This document shows, one piece after another, positions 8,735 to 17,284 of a DNA stretch of 64,000 bases. The notes beneath the pieces were generated by a model, which made no database searches, was not told the origin of the DNA, and was given only the letters and a program-made list of their open reading frames with translations. The stretch comes from Legionella_C sp963803545 (GTDB taxonomy: Bacteria; Pseudomonadota; Gammaproteobacteria; Legionellales; Legionellaceae). The translations under genes were made by a program, and so were the position numbers. The stretch lies in contig CAWDMX010000004.1 of NCBI GenBank assembly GCA_963803545.1, forward strand, positions 682,001-746,000, read 5' to 3'. How positions within the stretch are numbered: the stretch's first letter is position 1; each line of letters starts with the position of its first letter.

Positions 8735-9510
8735 ATAACAAGCATGCCTTTCATATACCAACGACAGTGGCCGGATATTAAGACGCGCGTTGGTAAAACC
8801 TCGCAAAAAACCTGCCCCTTACGGAAAGAACCTTGAATAGCATACACGGTTTTTTTCTGTAAACGTTCAGACCAAAAAGGTGCAAGTATGCAATAAGCTG
8901 ATCCCGTTACCGGATCTTCTGCAATATTGTGTTTGGGGTAAAAACAGCGAACGTAAAAGTCGGCATCGGTACTAACGGAGGTTAGAATTAAGCCTCTTTT
9001 GGGTACACTAACGAGACCTTTTAAATTAACTTGAGCTTTTTGCAGTGAATATTCATCCTCAAGCAACACCAAATAGTCCAATTCACCTTCATAGGCCTCA
9101 ACTATAGGTTTATCTACCAAAGAAGATAGTGCCGACACTGAATTTAGTTTCTCATATCCCAAGCGTGGGAAATCAAGCGTATAGCGATTTTTATTTTTAC
9201 TAACGGTAAGCGGACCACTCAAGCTTTTAAAAACAATAGGCTCTATTCTTTTATTTAGTTCAAAAAGTACAAAACCTGCTGCAAGGGTTGCATGCCCACA
9301 AAGACTTATTTCACCGTTAGGAGCAAACCAACGGATTGAATAGCTGTTTTCCTTCTCAATAATAAACGCAGTCTCAGAATAATTATTTTCTACCGCTATA
9401 GCTTGTAAAAGCTCATCATTCAACCACTCTGAAAGAATGCATACAGCAGCAGGGTTTCCGTGAAATACTTTATCTGTAAACGCATCTACTTGAAAAATTT
9501 CAATTCGCAT
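8731..9510 (-). CDS. PhzF-family isomerase/epimerase
   Basis: A 259-residue protein of the PhzF/YddE fold, related to diaminopimelate epimerase. Visible family motifs are the start MRIEIFQVDAFTDKVFHGNPA, SETAFI near residue 45, ISLCGHATLAA near residue 70 and EDPVTGSAY near residue 205. The start at 9510 is preferred because the conserved N-terminus begins there; an upstream in-frame start at 9570 adds an unconserved stretch. Members isomerise small carboxylates, but the substrate here is unknown and there is no phenazine cluster nearby. Confidence 0.88.
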   Translation of the reverse strand: MRIEIFQVDAFTDKVFHGNPAAVCILSEWLNDELLQAIAVENNYSETAFIIEKENSYSIRWFAPNGEISLCGHATLAAGFVLFELNKRIEPIVFKSLSGPLTVSKNKNRYTLDFPRLGYEKLNSVSALSSLVDKPIVEAYEGELDYLVLLEDEYSLQKAQVNLKGLVSVPKRGLILTSVSTDADFYVRCFYPKHNIAEDPVTGSAYCILAPFWSERLQKKTVYAIQGSFRKGQVFCEVLPTRVLISGHCRWYMKGMLVI

Positions 9511-9607
9511 AAGAATCTTTAACAGCCTATTTTTATGGCTGAGATTACTAACTATAACCGATGTTAGCAAGAAATTTTTAATTTTATTCCAAATTTACGA
9601 CTATCTA

Positions 9608-11125
9608 TTACCGAATTGCATCCGTATCAACTGATACCGATACGTTTAGGGATTGAGCACAGGCCTTACGCTTTACACCCATCCATTTTCGTAAAACAGG
9701 CACCATTGTTAAGAGGAAAAAACCCGCTAATAGTGCTAATAGACCAAGTCGTAAAAAAACAAACCGGTAACTTGGGTTGGTTAACATCGGATCGGTAGTA
9801 CCGGGAATAATCATTAGATTTGAGCTCAAGCTCGATAAGCTTGCACCAACCCCCGTACAAAACATCCACATGCCCATCATTAAACCTTGCAAGGTTGCAG
9901 GCACTAATGCGCCTATCATTGCATAACCAATTGGTGAGATTAACAACTCACCAAAACTCTGTAAAACAAAAGACGCAATAACCCACAGGGGTGCAACTTT
10001 TCCTGTTGCGTCCGCAAAATCAATGCCAAAGGGAAGAATCATGTAAGCAAGACCAATAAGCATCAATGCGCCGGTAAATTGAAACGGTATACTTACTGCA
10101 ATATTACGGCCGCGTAAATAATTTAAAAACACACTTAAAGCCGGACCGCCAATGATAATACTTACAGTGTTGACGTTTTGGAACCATTGAGGAGCAATTG
10201 TAAATCCGCCAATTTTGCAATCAACATTGTTCACGATAAAATAGGTTAATCCCATGGGACCTATGTGAAAAAGCGTCCAGAATATTGTGCTAATTACAAC
10301 TAAAAAACTAAAGGCAAACAGCTTTTCACGAACTACTACTTCCGAACGAACAGCGGTTTTAATTATCAACACGAGAAAAAATAGCCCGAAAAATAAAATT
10401 ACGCAATTTGCAAATGCCGCGTGTTGCAACAACTGGTTTAATAATAGGGACAATAAAATAAGCAATAGTCCCCCATAGATAACAGAGTAAAAAGGACGAT
10501 TGTTTGGACGATTTTTATATAAAGTGTCCTTGTCGTCTAATGATTTCCAACTGATAAAACAAACGACCAAAGCAACCGCATTCCCCACACAACAAATAAG
10601 TAATAAATGATGATAATCTTTAAGCAGTTGAAAATAACCACTAATGGTAAAACCTATAAAAAACCCAATATTGGTTGCTGTATAACTGTATAGGAAAACC
10701 GTTTCACGACGGGAATCTTCTGCTGAAAAACGCTGAGTAATTATGCAGTTGATACAGGTTACTGTTAAACCCGCACCCGTTAAAAAAACAGCCATGCCTA
10801 AATAAATGATTGACGGAGTTAGTCTTGATAAAATCAAGCAACCAACAACTTGAAGCGTCATGCCTAAACAGAATAATATTCGATATGAAAGCATACGCCC
10901 GCCCCAATAGCCCCCTAATAAATGAAGGGCGTAGTAAAAAGCTACAAACACCCCCATCGTCTTATTAGCAATTGATATAGACATCGGGAACGTATCGGTC
11001 ATATACAAAACTAATGTGGAGTATAAAACGCTAAAACCAAGTGTCGAAAAAATTTGAATAATTAATAAAGCAATTATGCCTTCTGGCAAAAGATACCAAT
11101 CCATTTTTCTGCGGGGTTTAAACAT
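9608..11125 (-). CDS. POT-like peptide transporter, atypical N-terminal motif
   Basis: A 505-residue inner-membrane protein with about 12-14 transmembrane helices. Its layout and motifs (for example LISPIGYAMIGALVP near residue 385 and the closing helices) fit the proton-dependent oligopeptide transporter family. The first helix reads IFSTLGFSVLYSTLVLYM where the family usually has ExxERFxYY, so the proton-coupling glutamates and arginine are absent. The protein may use another coupling scheme or carry another substrate. It stands alone, divergent from pta across 117 bases. Confidence 0.78.
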   Translation of the reverse strand: MFKPRRKMDWYLLPEGIIALLIIQIFSTLGFSVLYSTLVLYMTDTFPMSISIANKTMGVFVAFYYALHLLGGYWGGRMLSYRILFCLGMTLQVVGCLILSRLTPSIIYLGMAVFLTGAGLTVTCINCIITQRFSAEDSRRETVFLYSYTATNIGFFIGFTISGYFQLLKDYHHLLLICCVGNAVALVVCFISWKSLDDKDTLYKNRPNNRPFYSVIYGGLLLILLSLLLNQLLQHAAFANCVILFFGLFFLVLIIKTAVRSEVVVREKLFAFSFLVVISTIFWTLFHIGPMGLTYFIVNNVDCKIGGFTIAPQWFQNVNTVSIIIGGPALSVFLNYLRGRNIAVSIPFQFTGALMLIGLAYMILPFGIDFADATGKVAPLWVIASFVLQSFGELLISPIGYAMIGALVPATLQGLMMGMWMFCTGVGASLSSLSSNLMIIPGTTDPMLTNPSYRFVFLRLGLLALLAGFFLLTMVPVLRKWMGVKRKACAQSLNVSVSVDTDAIR

Positions 11126-11242
11126 AGAAATCCAAAATACTCATCATTATTGCATTGCTTAACCAAATTACCTTTAATTGTGTGGCGCAACGCATCTTAA
11201 TGGCTTAAAATTAAGCTATTCACATTAAAGGTACTGGCATCT

Positions 11243-13318
11243 ATGCAAAAAAAACTTTATTTAACTGCCATTGAAAGCGCATCCGGTAAATCTTTTATCT
11301 CAATAGCTCTTGTTGCAAGTTTAAAAGCACAATTTCCAAACTTTTGTTGTTATAAACTTTTTTCTGAAACCGAAAATTTACAAGCACCGTTGTTGCAAAA
11401 AATCACCCAAACCCCCGTTGAGCCTCTTATGGATATAAGCTCAGCAATTCCGTTAATGCGATATCAATCAGAAGATTTATTAGCGCGTATTTTGACAATA
11501 ATTGACTCTGAAAACAACAGCGATTTAGGGTATTTCGAAGGCAGCGACTTTGAAAGTGATAATAACGTTATCGAGTATGAGTTTAATATCACTATCGCCT
11601 ATCAGTTAGACTGTGAAATTATTTTGGTGGTTTCTGCCAAAGATAGAACGCTGTCCCACACACTATCAATCATAAACGACGCAATCGATATTGCTCGTAA
11701 AAAGCATGCACGTATAGGCATGATTATCATCAACCGGGTTAACCTTGTTGATTTACAAGAAGCCAAGGTTCTTTTTGACGACCAATTGAAACCTATAAGC
11801 GTTGTTGTTGTGCCGGAGTTTGATAACCTAGCCAACCCTACGGTGGGTGAAATGGCAACCAAATTAAATGCGAAAGTTATTTGCGGTGCTAATGGCTTGG
11901 GTAGAATGGTGAGCCAGATAACGGTTGCCGCTAAAACCGTTGCCAATTTTTTAGTCTCCCGTGTGGATCGTGCCAGTATGGTTATTATTACCCCAAGCGA
12001 TCGCATTGATATTTTACTAGGCTCTTTGCTAGCCGACCAATCGTCGAATTACCCCAAAATAGCTGGAATAATATTAACAGGTGGCGAGATGCCTAGCGCG
12101 GTAATTTTGGATATTATTACAGGGCTTGAACACGCATTCCCCGTTTTACTTACAACCCATGCTACCTACGAAACAGCAACGCTTTTATACTCCGCCCGGT
12201 ATCATTTAAGCGTTGCTAATTTTTTAAAAGCCGAATTAGTGATTGATACTATTTCACCTTATTTACTACTTCCTCTTTCAAAGCTTGCCAATCAGCCATT
12301 AACCTCGATACAGCAAAGTCCTGCAATATTTTTATACAACCTTAATCAAAGTGCTGTTCGATGCAAACGGCACATTGTATTGCCCGAGGGGGAAGATATA
12401 CGCATAATCAAAGCGGCTGATTATTTGCTCAAACGCTCACTAGTCAGCATTACTCTGCTTGGTAACGAGAAGAACATTAGACGCTTAGCAAGGCTTGCGG
12501 AATGCGAGCTTGCGCAGGTAAAAATAATTGACCTAGAAAATAATAGTTACAAAAAAAAATACGCCGATTGTTATTTTCAATTACGAAAACATAAAAACGT
12601 CAATATCTCCATTGCCACCGAACGCATGACCGATGTCAATTATTTTGCCGCTATGATGGTGTATTGTGGTGATGCGGATGCTATGGTATCGGGCGCTTTA
12701 CACACCACAGCAGACACCGTGCGCCCAGCGCTTGAAATCATTAAAACCAAACCCGGGGTTGAAAAAGTTTCGTCCGTATTTATTATGTGCATGCCCAGCC
12801 GGGTGCTCATTTATGGTGACTGCGCCATCAACCCCGAACCCTCTAGTGATACCCTTGCTGAAATTGCAGAGCAAGCCGCTTTAATCGCTATTCAACTAGG
12901 ACTTACCCCCCGTATAGCTCTGCTATCGTATTCCTCAGGAAGCTCAGGGAAAGGCGCAAGTGTGGACAAAGTATCTGCGGCTCTGAGCTTGTTGCAAAAA
13001 CGCAACCCCGAGCTTCTCGCAGAAGGCCCCTTACAGTATGACGCCGCAGTTGATAGCGCGGTGGCATTGAAAAAACTTCCGTCATCCAAAATTGCAGGGA
13101 ATGCAAACGTGCTAATTTTTCCAGATTTAAACACCGGCAACAACACCTACAAAGCCGTGCAACGAGAAAGTGGTGCGCTTGCCATCGGTCCCGTTTTGCT
13201 TGGGCTTAACAAACCGGTGAACGATTTGAGTCGTGGATGTTCGGTTCAAGACATCATTAACACTATTTTAGTGACCGCTATACAAGTTGGGGACGTAAAT
13301 GAAAATATTAATAATTAA
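11243..13318 (+). CDS. pta: Phosphate acetyltransferase, long form
   Basis: A 691-residue enzyme converting acetyl-CoA and phosphate to acetyl phosphate and CoA. Three parts can be seen: an N-terminal P-loop-like CobQ/DethiobiotinS domain (about 1-210), a DRTGG domain (about 220-340), and the catalytic PTA_PTB domain (about 370-690, with HIVLPEGEDIRIIKAA and FPDLNTGNNTYKA). This is the enterobacterial-type long Pta (714 residues in E. coli). The ackA start lies inside its last codons, giving a 20-base overlap. Acetyl phosphate from this enzyme could also phosphorylate response regulators. Confidence 0.96.
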   Translation: MQKKLYLTAIESASGKSFISIALVASLKAQFPNFCCYKLFSETENLQAPLLQKITQTPVEPLMDISSAIPLMRYQSEDLLARILTIIDSENNSDLGYFEGSDFESDNNVIEYEFNITIAYQLDCEIILVVSAKDRTLSHTLSIINDAIDIARKKHARIGMIIINRVNLVDLQEAKVLFDDQLKPISVVVVPEFDNLANPTVGEMATKLNAKVICGANGLGRMVSQITVAAKTVANFLVSRVDRASMVIITPSDRIDILLGSLLADQSSNYPKIAGIILTGGEMPSAVILDIITGLEHAFPVLLTTHATYETATLLYSARYHLSVANFLKAELVIDTISPYLLLPLSKLANQPLTSIQQSPAIFLYNLNQSAVRCKRHIVLPEGEDIRIIKAADYLLKRSLVSITLLGNEKNIRRLARLAECELAQVKIIDLENNSYKKKYADCYFQLRKHKNVNISIATERMTDVNYFAAMMVYCGDADAMVSGALHTTADTVRPALEIIKTKPGVEKVSSVFIMCMPSRVLIYGDCAINPEPSSDTLAEIAEQAALIAIQLGLTPRIALLSYSSGSSGKGASVDKVSAALSLLQKRNPELLAEGPLQYDAAVDSAVALKKLPSSKIAGNANVLIFPDLNTGNNTYKAVQRESGALAIGPVLLGLNKPVNDLSRGCSVQDIINTILVTAIQVGDVNENINN

Positions 13319-14468
13319 TGCCGGCAGTTCTTCAATAAAGTACAAGGTTTACAATCATGAAAATAGTACTACACGAACTATTTGTGCGGGTTTGATTGAG
13401 GGCATTGGAGAAACGCTTTGCCAATGGCTGCACGTAGGCACCAAAAAAACCGCACACTTTGAAACCCACAAGGACGCTTTCGAGCATCTCCAACAAGCAC
13501 TGAAACAAACGTTAGGCACTAATAATATCGATGGAGTTGGCCATAGAGTTGTGCACGGGGGACCTACTTTTTATCAACCAACCATTATCACAAACAACGT
13601 GATAGAGGCGATTAAAAAACTCAACCATTTAGCTCCATTACACAATCCAGTAAATATTTTAGGCATAGAATTTGCGCAACAGTATTTTCCAAAAGCCACA
13701 CACGTCGCAGTCTTTGACACCGGATTCCATCACACCATTCCCCATTATGTAAGTAATTACGCTATCGAGCCAAAATTAGCTCAGGATAATGCGATAAAAC
13801 GGTATGGTTTTCACGGGATTAATCACGAATTTGTAGCGGCTAAAGCCAGTTCTTTTTTAAACAAAGACCCAGCGGATTGTAATTTCATTAGTCTACACCT
13901 TGGAAATGGTGCCAGTGCTTGTTTAATACAAAAGGGTAAATCCTTCGATACTTCTATGGGGATGACTCCGCTTGCAGGATTGATAATGGGTACACGCTCG
14001 GGTGATATAGACCCCGGGATTATTCTTTATTTAATAAAACAAGGATATTCTCCTGAGGCCATTGATGCCGCGTTAAATAAAAACGGTGGGCTCAAAGGAT
14101 TGACTGGCGCCAATGATATGCGCAGAATTTTAGCTCAAGTTTCTGTGGGTGATGCGCAGGCCAGTTTAGCAATACAAATGTACATTTACCGGTTGCAAAA
14201 ATATATCGGCGCGTATTATGGCCAAGCGCCCTATTTGGACGGGCTAATATTTACCGGTGGTATTGGAGAAAATGCGGTTTACATTCGCGAAAGAACGTTG
14301 CAAAATTTAACGCACTTAGGGTTTTACCTAAGCGAGCAACGCAATAACGATTGCACGGATTCTGGGTGTCAATTAATCAACAAGCCTTCTACAACCCCAA
14401 TATTCGTTATAAAAGGCGATGAAGAAAGCTTAATTGCTGAAAAAGTTATTCCCTTTTTAGCCCTTTAG
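13299..14468 (+). CDS. ackA: Acetate kinase
   Basis: A 389-residue acetokinase that makes ATP and acetate from acetyl phosphate. The N-terminal INAGSSSIKYKVY phosphate-binding motif, GVGHRVVHGG near residue 83, FDTGFHHTIP near residue 140 and FTGGIGENA near residue 320 are all present. It is translated from within the end of pta (20-base overlap, GGGGAC upstream), so Pta and AckA are made together. It ends inside the 3' end of the convergent hemL. Confidence 0.97.
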   Translation: MKILIINAGSSSIKYKVYNHENSTTRTICAGLIEGIGETLCQWLHVGTKKTAHFETHKDAFEHLQQALKQTLGTNNIDGVGHRVVHGGPTFYQPTIITNNVIEAIKKLNHLAPLHNPVNILGIEFAQQYFPKATHVAVFDTGFHHTIPHYVSNYAIEPKLAQDNAIKRYGFHGINHEFVAAKASSFLNKDPADCNFISLHLGNGASACLIQKGKSFDTSMGMTPLAGLIMGTRSGDIDPGIILYLIKQGYSPEAIDAALNKNGGLKGLTGANDMRRILAQVSVGDAQASLAIQMYIYRLQKYIGAYYGQAPYLDGLIFTGGIGENAVYIRERTLQNLTHLGFYLSEQRNNDCTDSGCQLINKPSTTPIFVIKGDEESLIAEKVIPFLAL

Positions 14469-15749
14469 ACCGCGTGCAAAAACCTCGTGTGCCGCAGAAG
14501 CTGTTTTATCAATTTCTGCTTGCTGATGAGCCGCCGATATAAAACCTGCTTCATACATTGATGGGGCAAAATAAATACCTTTTGCAAGCATGCCGTGATA
14601 AAACTTACGAAACAGATTTTCATCAGAACTTGCAACATCGTTATAATTTTTGATGGTGGTTTTGTCGTTGAAACAAAAACCAAACATACCGCCTTGAAAA
14701 TCACCCCAGAAAGGCACCGCACTCGCCTCAGCGGCCTGTTTTAAAGCCTGAATTAACTTGGCGCTGTGTAAATTAAGATTAGGATAGAAATCCGGCTTTT
14801 CAACTTCGGATAAGGTGGCCAATCCAGCCGCCATAGCTAATGGATTTCCAGACAAGGTTCCAGCTTGATACACGGGACCTTCTGGCGCTAAAAAAGACAT
14901 TATTTCGGCTTTACCACCTAAGGCACCCACCGGCATTCCGCCACCTATTATTTTCCCCAACGTTGTTAAATCCGGTACAACCTCATAAACCTCTTGTGCT
15001 CCCCCTAACGCAACTCTAAAACCAGTCATAACTTCATCAAAAATCAATACAGCACCGTAGCTATCGCACAGGGCGCGTAGGCTGGATAAAAAGTTAGCTT
15101 CGGGAAGAACAAAACCCATATTTCCTGCAATTGGCTCAACAATAACACCCGCAATTTCCTTGCCGTAGCGCTCAAATAAAGCTTCAACCTGAACAACGCT
15201 GTTAAAATCCGCTGTTAGGGTATGCTCCGTGATGCTGTAAGGAATTCCGGGGGTTGATGGTATGCCTAAAGTTAAAACGCCTGAGCCTGCTTTCACTAAT
15301 AAACTATCGCTATGGCCATGATAACACCCATTAAATTTAATAATTTTATCGCGATTAGTAAAGCCGCGAGCTAAGCGCACAGCGGTCATCGTCGCTTCAG
15401 TACCGGAGTTTACCATGCGAATCTTTTCAATATTGGGCATTAATTCTATTATTTTTCGAGCAAGCTTGGTTTCCATTTCCGTAGGGCCACCAAAGCTCAT
15501 TCCATTTTGCAGAGCTTGCATCACCGCAGCAATTACTTTCGGATGGCTATGACCAAGAATCAGTGGACCCCAGGAACCGATATAATCGATATAGCTGTTT
15601 CCATCTACATCTTTGAAATAGGCACCCTCTCCTTTCTCAAAAAAAACAGGAGTACCTCCAACGCCCGTAAAGGCACGAACGGGTGAGTTAACACCTCCAG
15701 GTATGAGCGATTGCGCTTGTTTAAACATGGTGGTGGATTTGTTTGGCAT
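14457..15749 (-). CDS. hemL: Glutamate-1-semialdehyde 2,1-aminomutase
   Basis: A 430-residue PLP enzyme that makes 5-aminolevulinate for haem from glutamate-1-semialdehyde. Visible features are FKQAQSLIPGGVNSPVRAF at the N-terminus, the FDEVMTGFRV PLP-pocket motif, the catalytic Lys in TLGKIIGGGMPVGA, and GTLSGNPLAMAAG. The length equals the family norm. It overlaps ackA by 12 bases at the 3' ends. The haem enzyme HemJ is encoded two genes away, with rubredoxin between them. Confidence 0.97.
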   Translation of the reverse strand: MPNKSTTMFKQAQSLIPGGVNSPVRAFTGVGGTPVFFEKGEGAYFKDVDGNSYIDYIGSWGPLILGHSHPKVIAAVMQALQNGMSFGGPTEMETKLARKIIELMPNIEKIRMVNSGTEATMTAVRLARGFTNRDKIIKFNGCYHGHSDSLLVKAGSGVLTLGIPSTPGIPYSITEHTLTADFNSVVQVEALFERYGKEIAGVIVEPIAGNMGFVLPEANFLSSLRALCDSYGAVLIFDEVMTGFRVALGGAQEVYEVVPDLTTLGKIIGGGMPVGALGGKAEIMSFLAPEGPVYQAGTLSGNPLAMAAGLATLSEVEKPDFYPNLNLHSAKLIQALKQAAEASAVPFWGDFQGGMFGFCFNDKTTIKNYNDVASSDENLFRKFYHGMLAKGIYFAPSMYEAGFISAAHQQAEIDKTASAAHEVFARGLKG

Positions 15750-15875
15750 ACAAAACTCGGTAGCTGTAAAGAGATGGATTGTAGTAATTTTTTAAGTTTG
15801 TTGCAAAAGTTTGTTTACAACCGCCGATGCAATGAGTAAATTACTAGCAACTAAGTTAGTAGGTAGGAATAATAA

Positions 15876-16052
15876 ATGCAAGATTTTAAACGATACCTTT
15901 GTGTAATTTGCGGTTATATTTACGACGAAGCCGAAGGTTGGCCCGAAGACGGTATTGCTGCGGGTACACTTTGGGAAGATGTACCTGAAAACTGGTTTTG
16001 TCCCGATTGTGGAGCAGGTAAAGAAGACTTTGAAATGGTAGAAATAGATTAA
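15876..16052 (+). CDS. Rubredoxin
   Basis: A short gene of 58 codons. The product has the two CxxC pairs that hold one iron: CVICGYIYDEAEGWPEDGI near residues 9-27 and FCPDCGAGKEDFE near residues 41-53. This is a classic small rubredoxin, a one-electron carrier for diiron or haem-linked oxidoreductases in the cytoplasm. It is divergent from hemL and converges on hemJ with a 1-base gap. Its place between two haem-synthesis genes may mean it serves redox chemistry in that pathway, but that is inference. Confidence 0.95.
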   Translation: MQDFKRYLCVICGYIYDEAEGWPEDGIAAGTLWEDVPENWFCPDCGAGKEDFEMVEID

Positions 16053-16053
16053 G

Positions 16054-16476
16054 CTACCCAGGCTTTACTACAACTAGAATCACGATTACAAGTAATAAGA
16101 TGGTGGGTATTTCATTAAAAAAACGATAAAATTTGGCGCTATTGCTGTTTTTGTCGTTTTTGAACTTCTTAAGACAATAGCCGCAAAATATATGATAAGC
16201 CCACAACACGAGTACAAGCGTGACTTTAATATGCAGCCATTTAGCGTGTAAATAATACGATGGATTGTAAGTTATTAATGCGAGGCCAAGTGCTGTTGTA
16301 ACAACGCCCGCAGGCCAGGTAATGGCGTAGTACAACCGCTGCTCCATAAGCTTAAACCGGCGACTACTGACAAGGTCTGTTGCACCAGCATGGTATACGA
16401 ACAAACGTGGAAGGTAAAAAAGGCCAGCAAACCAGGCGACCATCGCGATAATATGAAACGCTTTAACCCACAACAT
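16054..16476 (-). CDS. hemJ: Protoporphyrinogen IX oxidase HemJ
   Basis: A 140-residue inner-membrane protein with four predicted helices. The start MLWVKAFHIIAMVAWFAGLFYLPRLFVYH holds the conserved His and aromatic pattern of HemJ (UPF0093). HemJ oxidises protoporphyrinogen IX to protoporphyrin IX in bacteria lacking HemG and HemY. Its length is typical. It lies 14 bases downstream of the terC-like gene on the same strand and may be co-transcribed with it. Confidence 0.92.
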   Translation of the reverse strand: MLWVKAFHIIAMVAWFAGLFYLPRLFVYHAGATDLVSSRRFKLMEQRLYYAITWPAGVVTTALGLALITYNPSYYLHAKWLHIKVTLVLVLWAYHIFCGYCLKKFKNDKNSNSAKFYRFFNEIPTILLLVIVILVVVKPG

Positions 16477-16490
16477 AAATGGCTCCTTTG

Positions 16491-17195
16491 TTAGGTCTTA
16501 GACCGCCGCCGCTTAACATGATTCAAGGCTTCAACCGTTAAAGAAAAACCCATGGTGGTATAAATATAAGCTCGAGGAATATGGAAATGAAAGCTGTCGG
16601 CAAGCAGAACAGCCCCAATTAACAGTAAAAAACTGAGCGCGAGCATTTTTATTGTTGGGTATTCCGTAATAAAGTTACTAACGGGTTCGCTCGCAAAAAT
16701 CATAACCAAAATTGCGATAGTAATAGCTAAGGCCATCACCCAAAAGAGCGATGTTAATCCAACCGCCGTTAAAACACTATCAATCGAAAATATTATATCC
16801 ATTAAAGCCACTTGGATAATTACCGCCACGAAACTGACCTTTTTTATACTTACCGTAACGTCTTTATTGTTTTGTACGACTTCATTGTGAATTTCTTGGG
16901 TCGCTTTCATTATTAAAAAAGCCCCACCTATAAATAGAAAAATATCGCGCGCTGAAAAAGAATAACCGAAAAAGCTTATCAAAGGCTTAGTAAATTTTAC
17001 TAAAACAACCGCAAAAGCTAACAACAACAATCGCGTAACCCACGCAAAGGTCAGTCCCCAGCGCCGTGCGTTTCGTCGCTGGTGTTTGGGTAGTTTTTCG
17101 GTCATTATCGATAAAAAAACTAAATTATCTATGCCTAAAATTATTTCTAAAACCACCAGCGCCGATAAGTTCATTAATATATTAACAATTTCCAT
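16491..17195 (-). CDS. TerC-family integral membrane protein
   Basis: A 234-residue protein with about seven transmembrane helices, beginning MEIVNILMNLSALVVLEI. The family signature LGIDNLVFLSI near residue 22 and the second acidic repeat MDIIFSIDSVLTAVGLT near residue 130 are present. TerC proteins have been linked to manganese export and to helping secreted metalloproteins; which applies here is unknown. The start at 17195 is preferred because GAGG lies 4 bases upstream; a longer reading frame begins at 17228. It is divergent from pcnB. Confidence 0.88.
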   Translation of the reverse strand: MEIVNILMNLSALVVLEIILGIDNLVFLSIMTEKLPKHQRRNARRWGLTFAWVTRLLLLAFAVVLVKFTKPLISFFGYSFSARDIFLFIGGAFLIMKATQEIHNEVVQNNKDVTVSIKKVSFVAVIIQVALMDIIFSIDSVLTAVGLTSLFWVMALAITIAILVMIFASEPVSNFITEYPTIKMLALSFLLLIGAVLLADSFHFHIPRAYIYTTMGFSLTVEALNHVKRRRSKT

Positions 17196-17284
17196 CAAAA
17201 CCTCACAGGTAACATTCCCATAAATCATTATCTTGGTTATAATAGCGCTCTAAGAACAAAATTAAAATGTGAGTAACGACAATA

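Noticed and set aside
8486..8806. 106-codon minus-strand frame
   Set aside because: It spans the end of two convergent real genes (the membrane protein and the PhzF-like gene) and has no features of its own.
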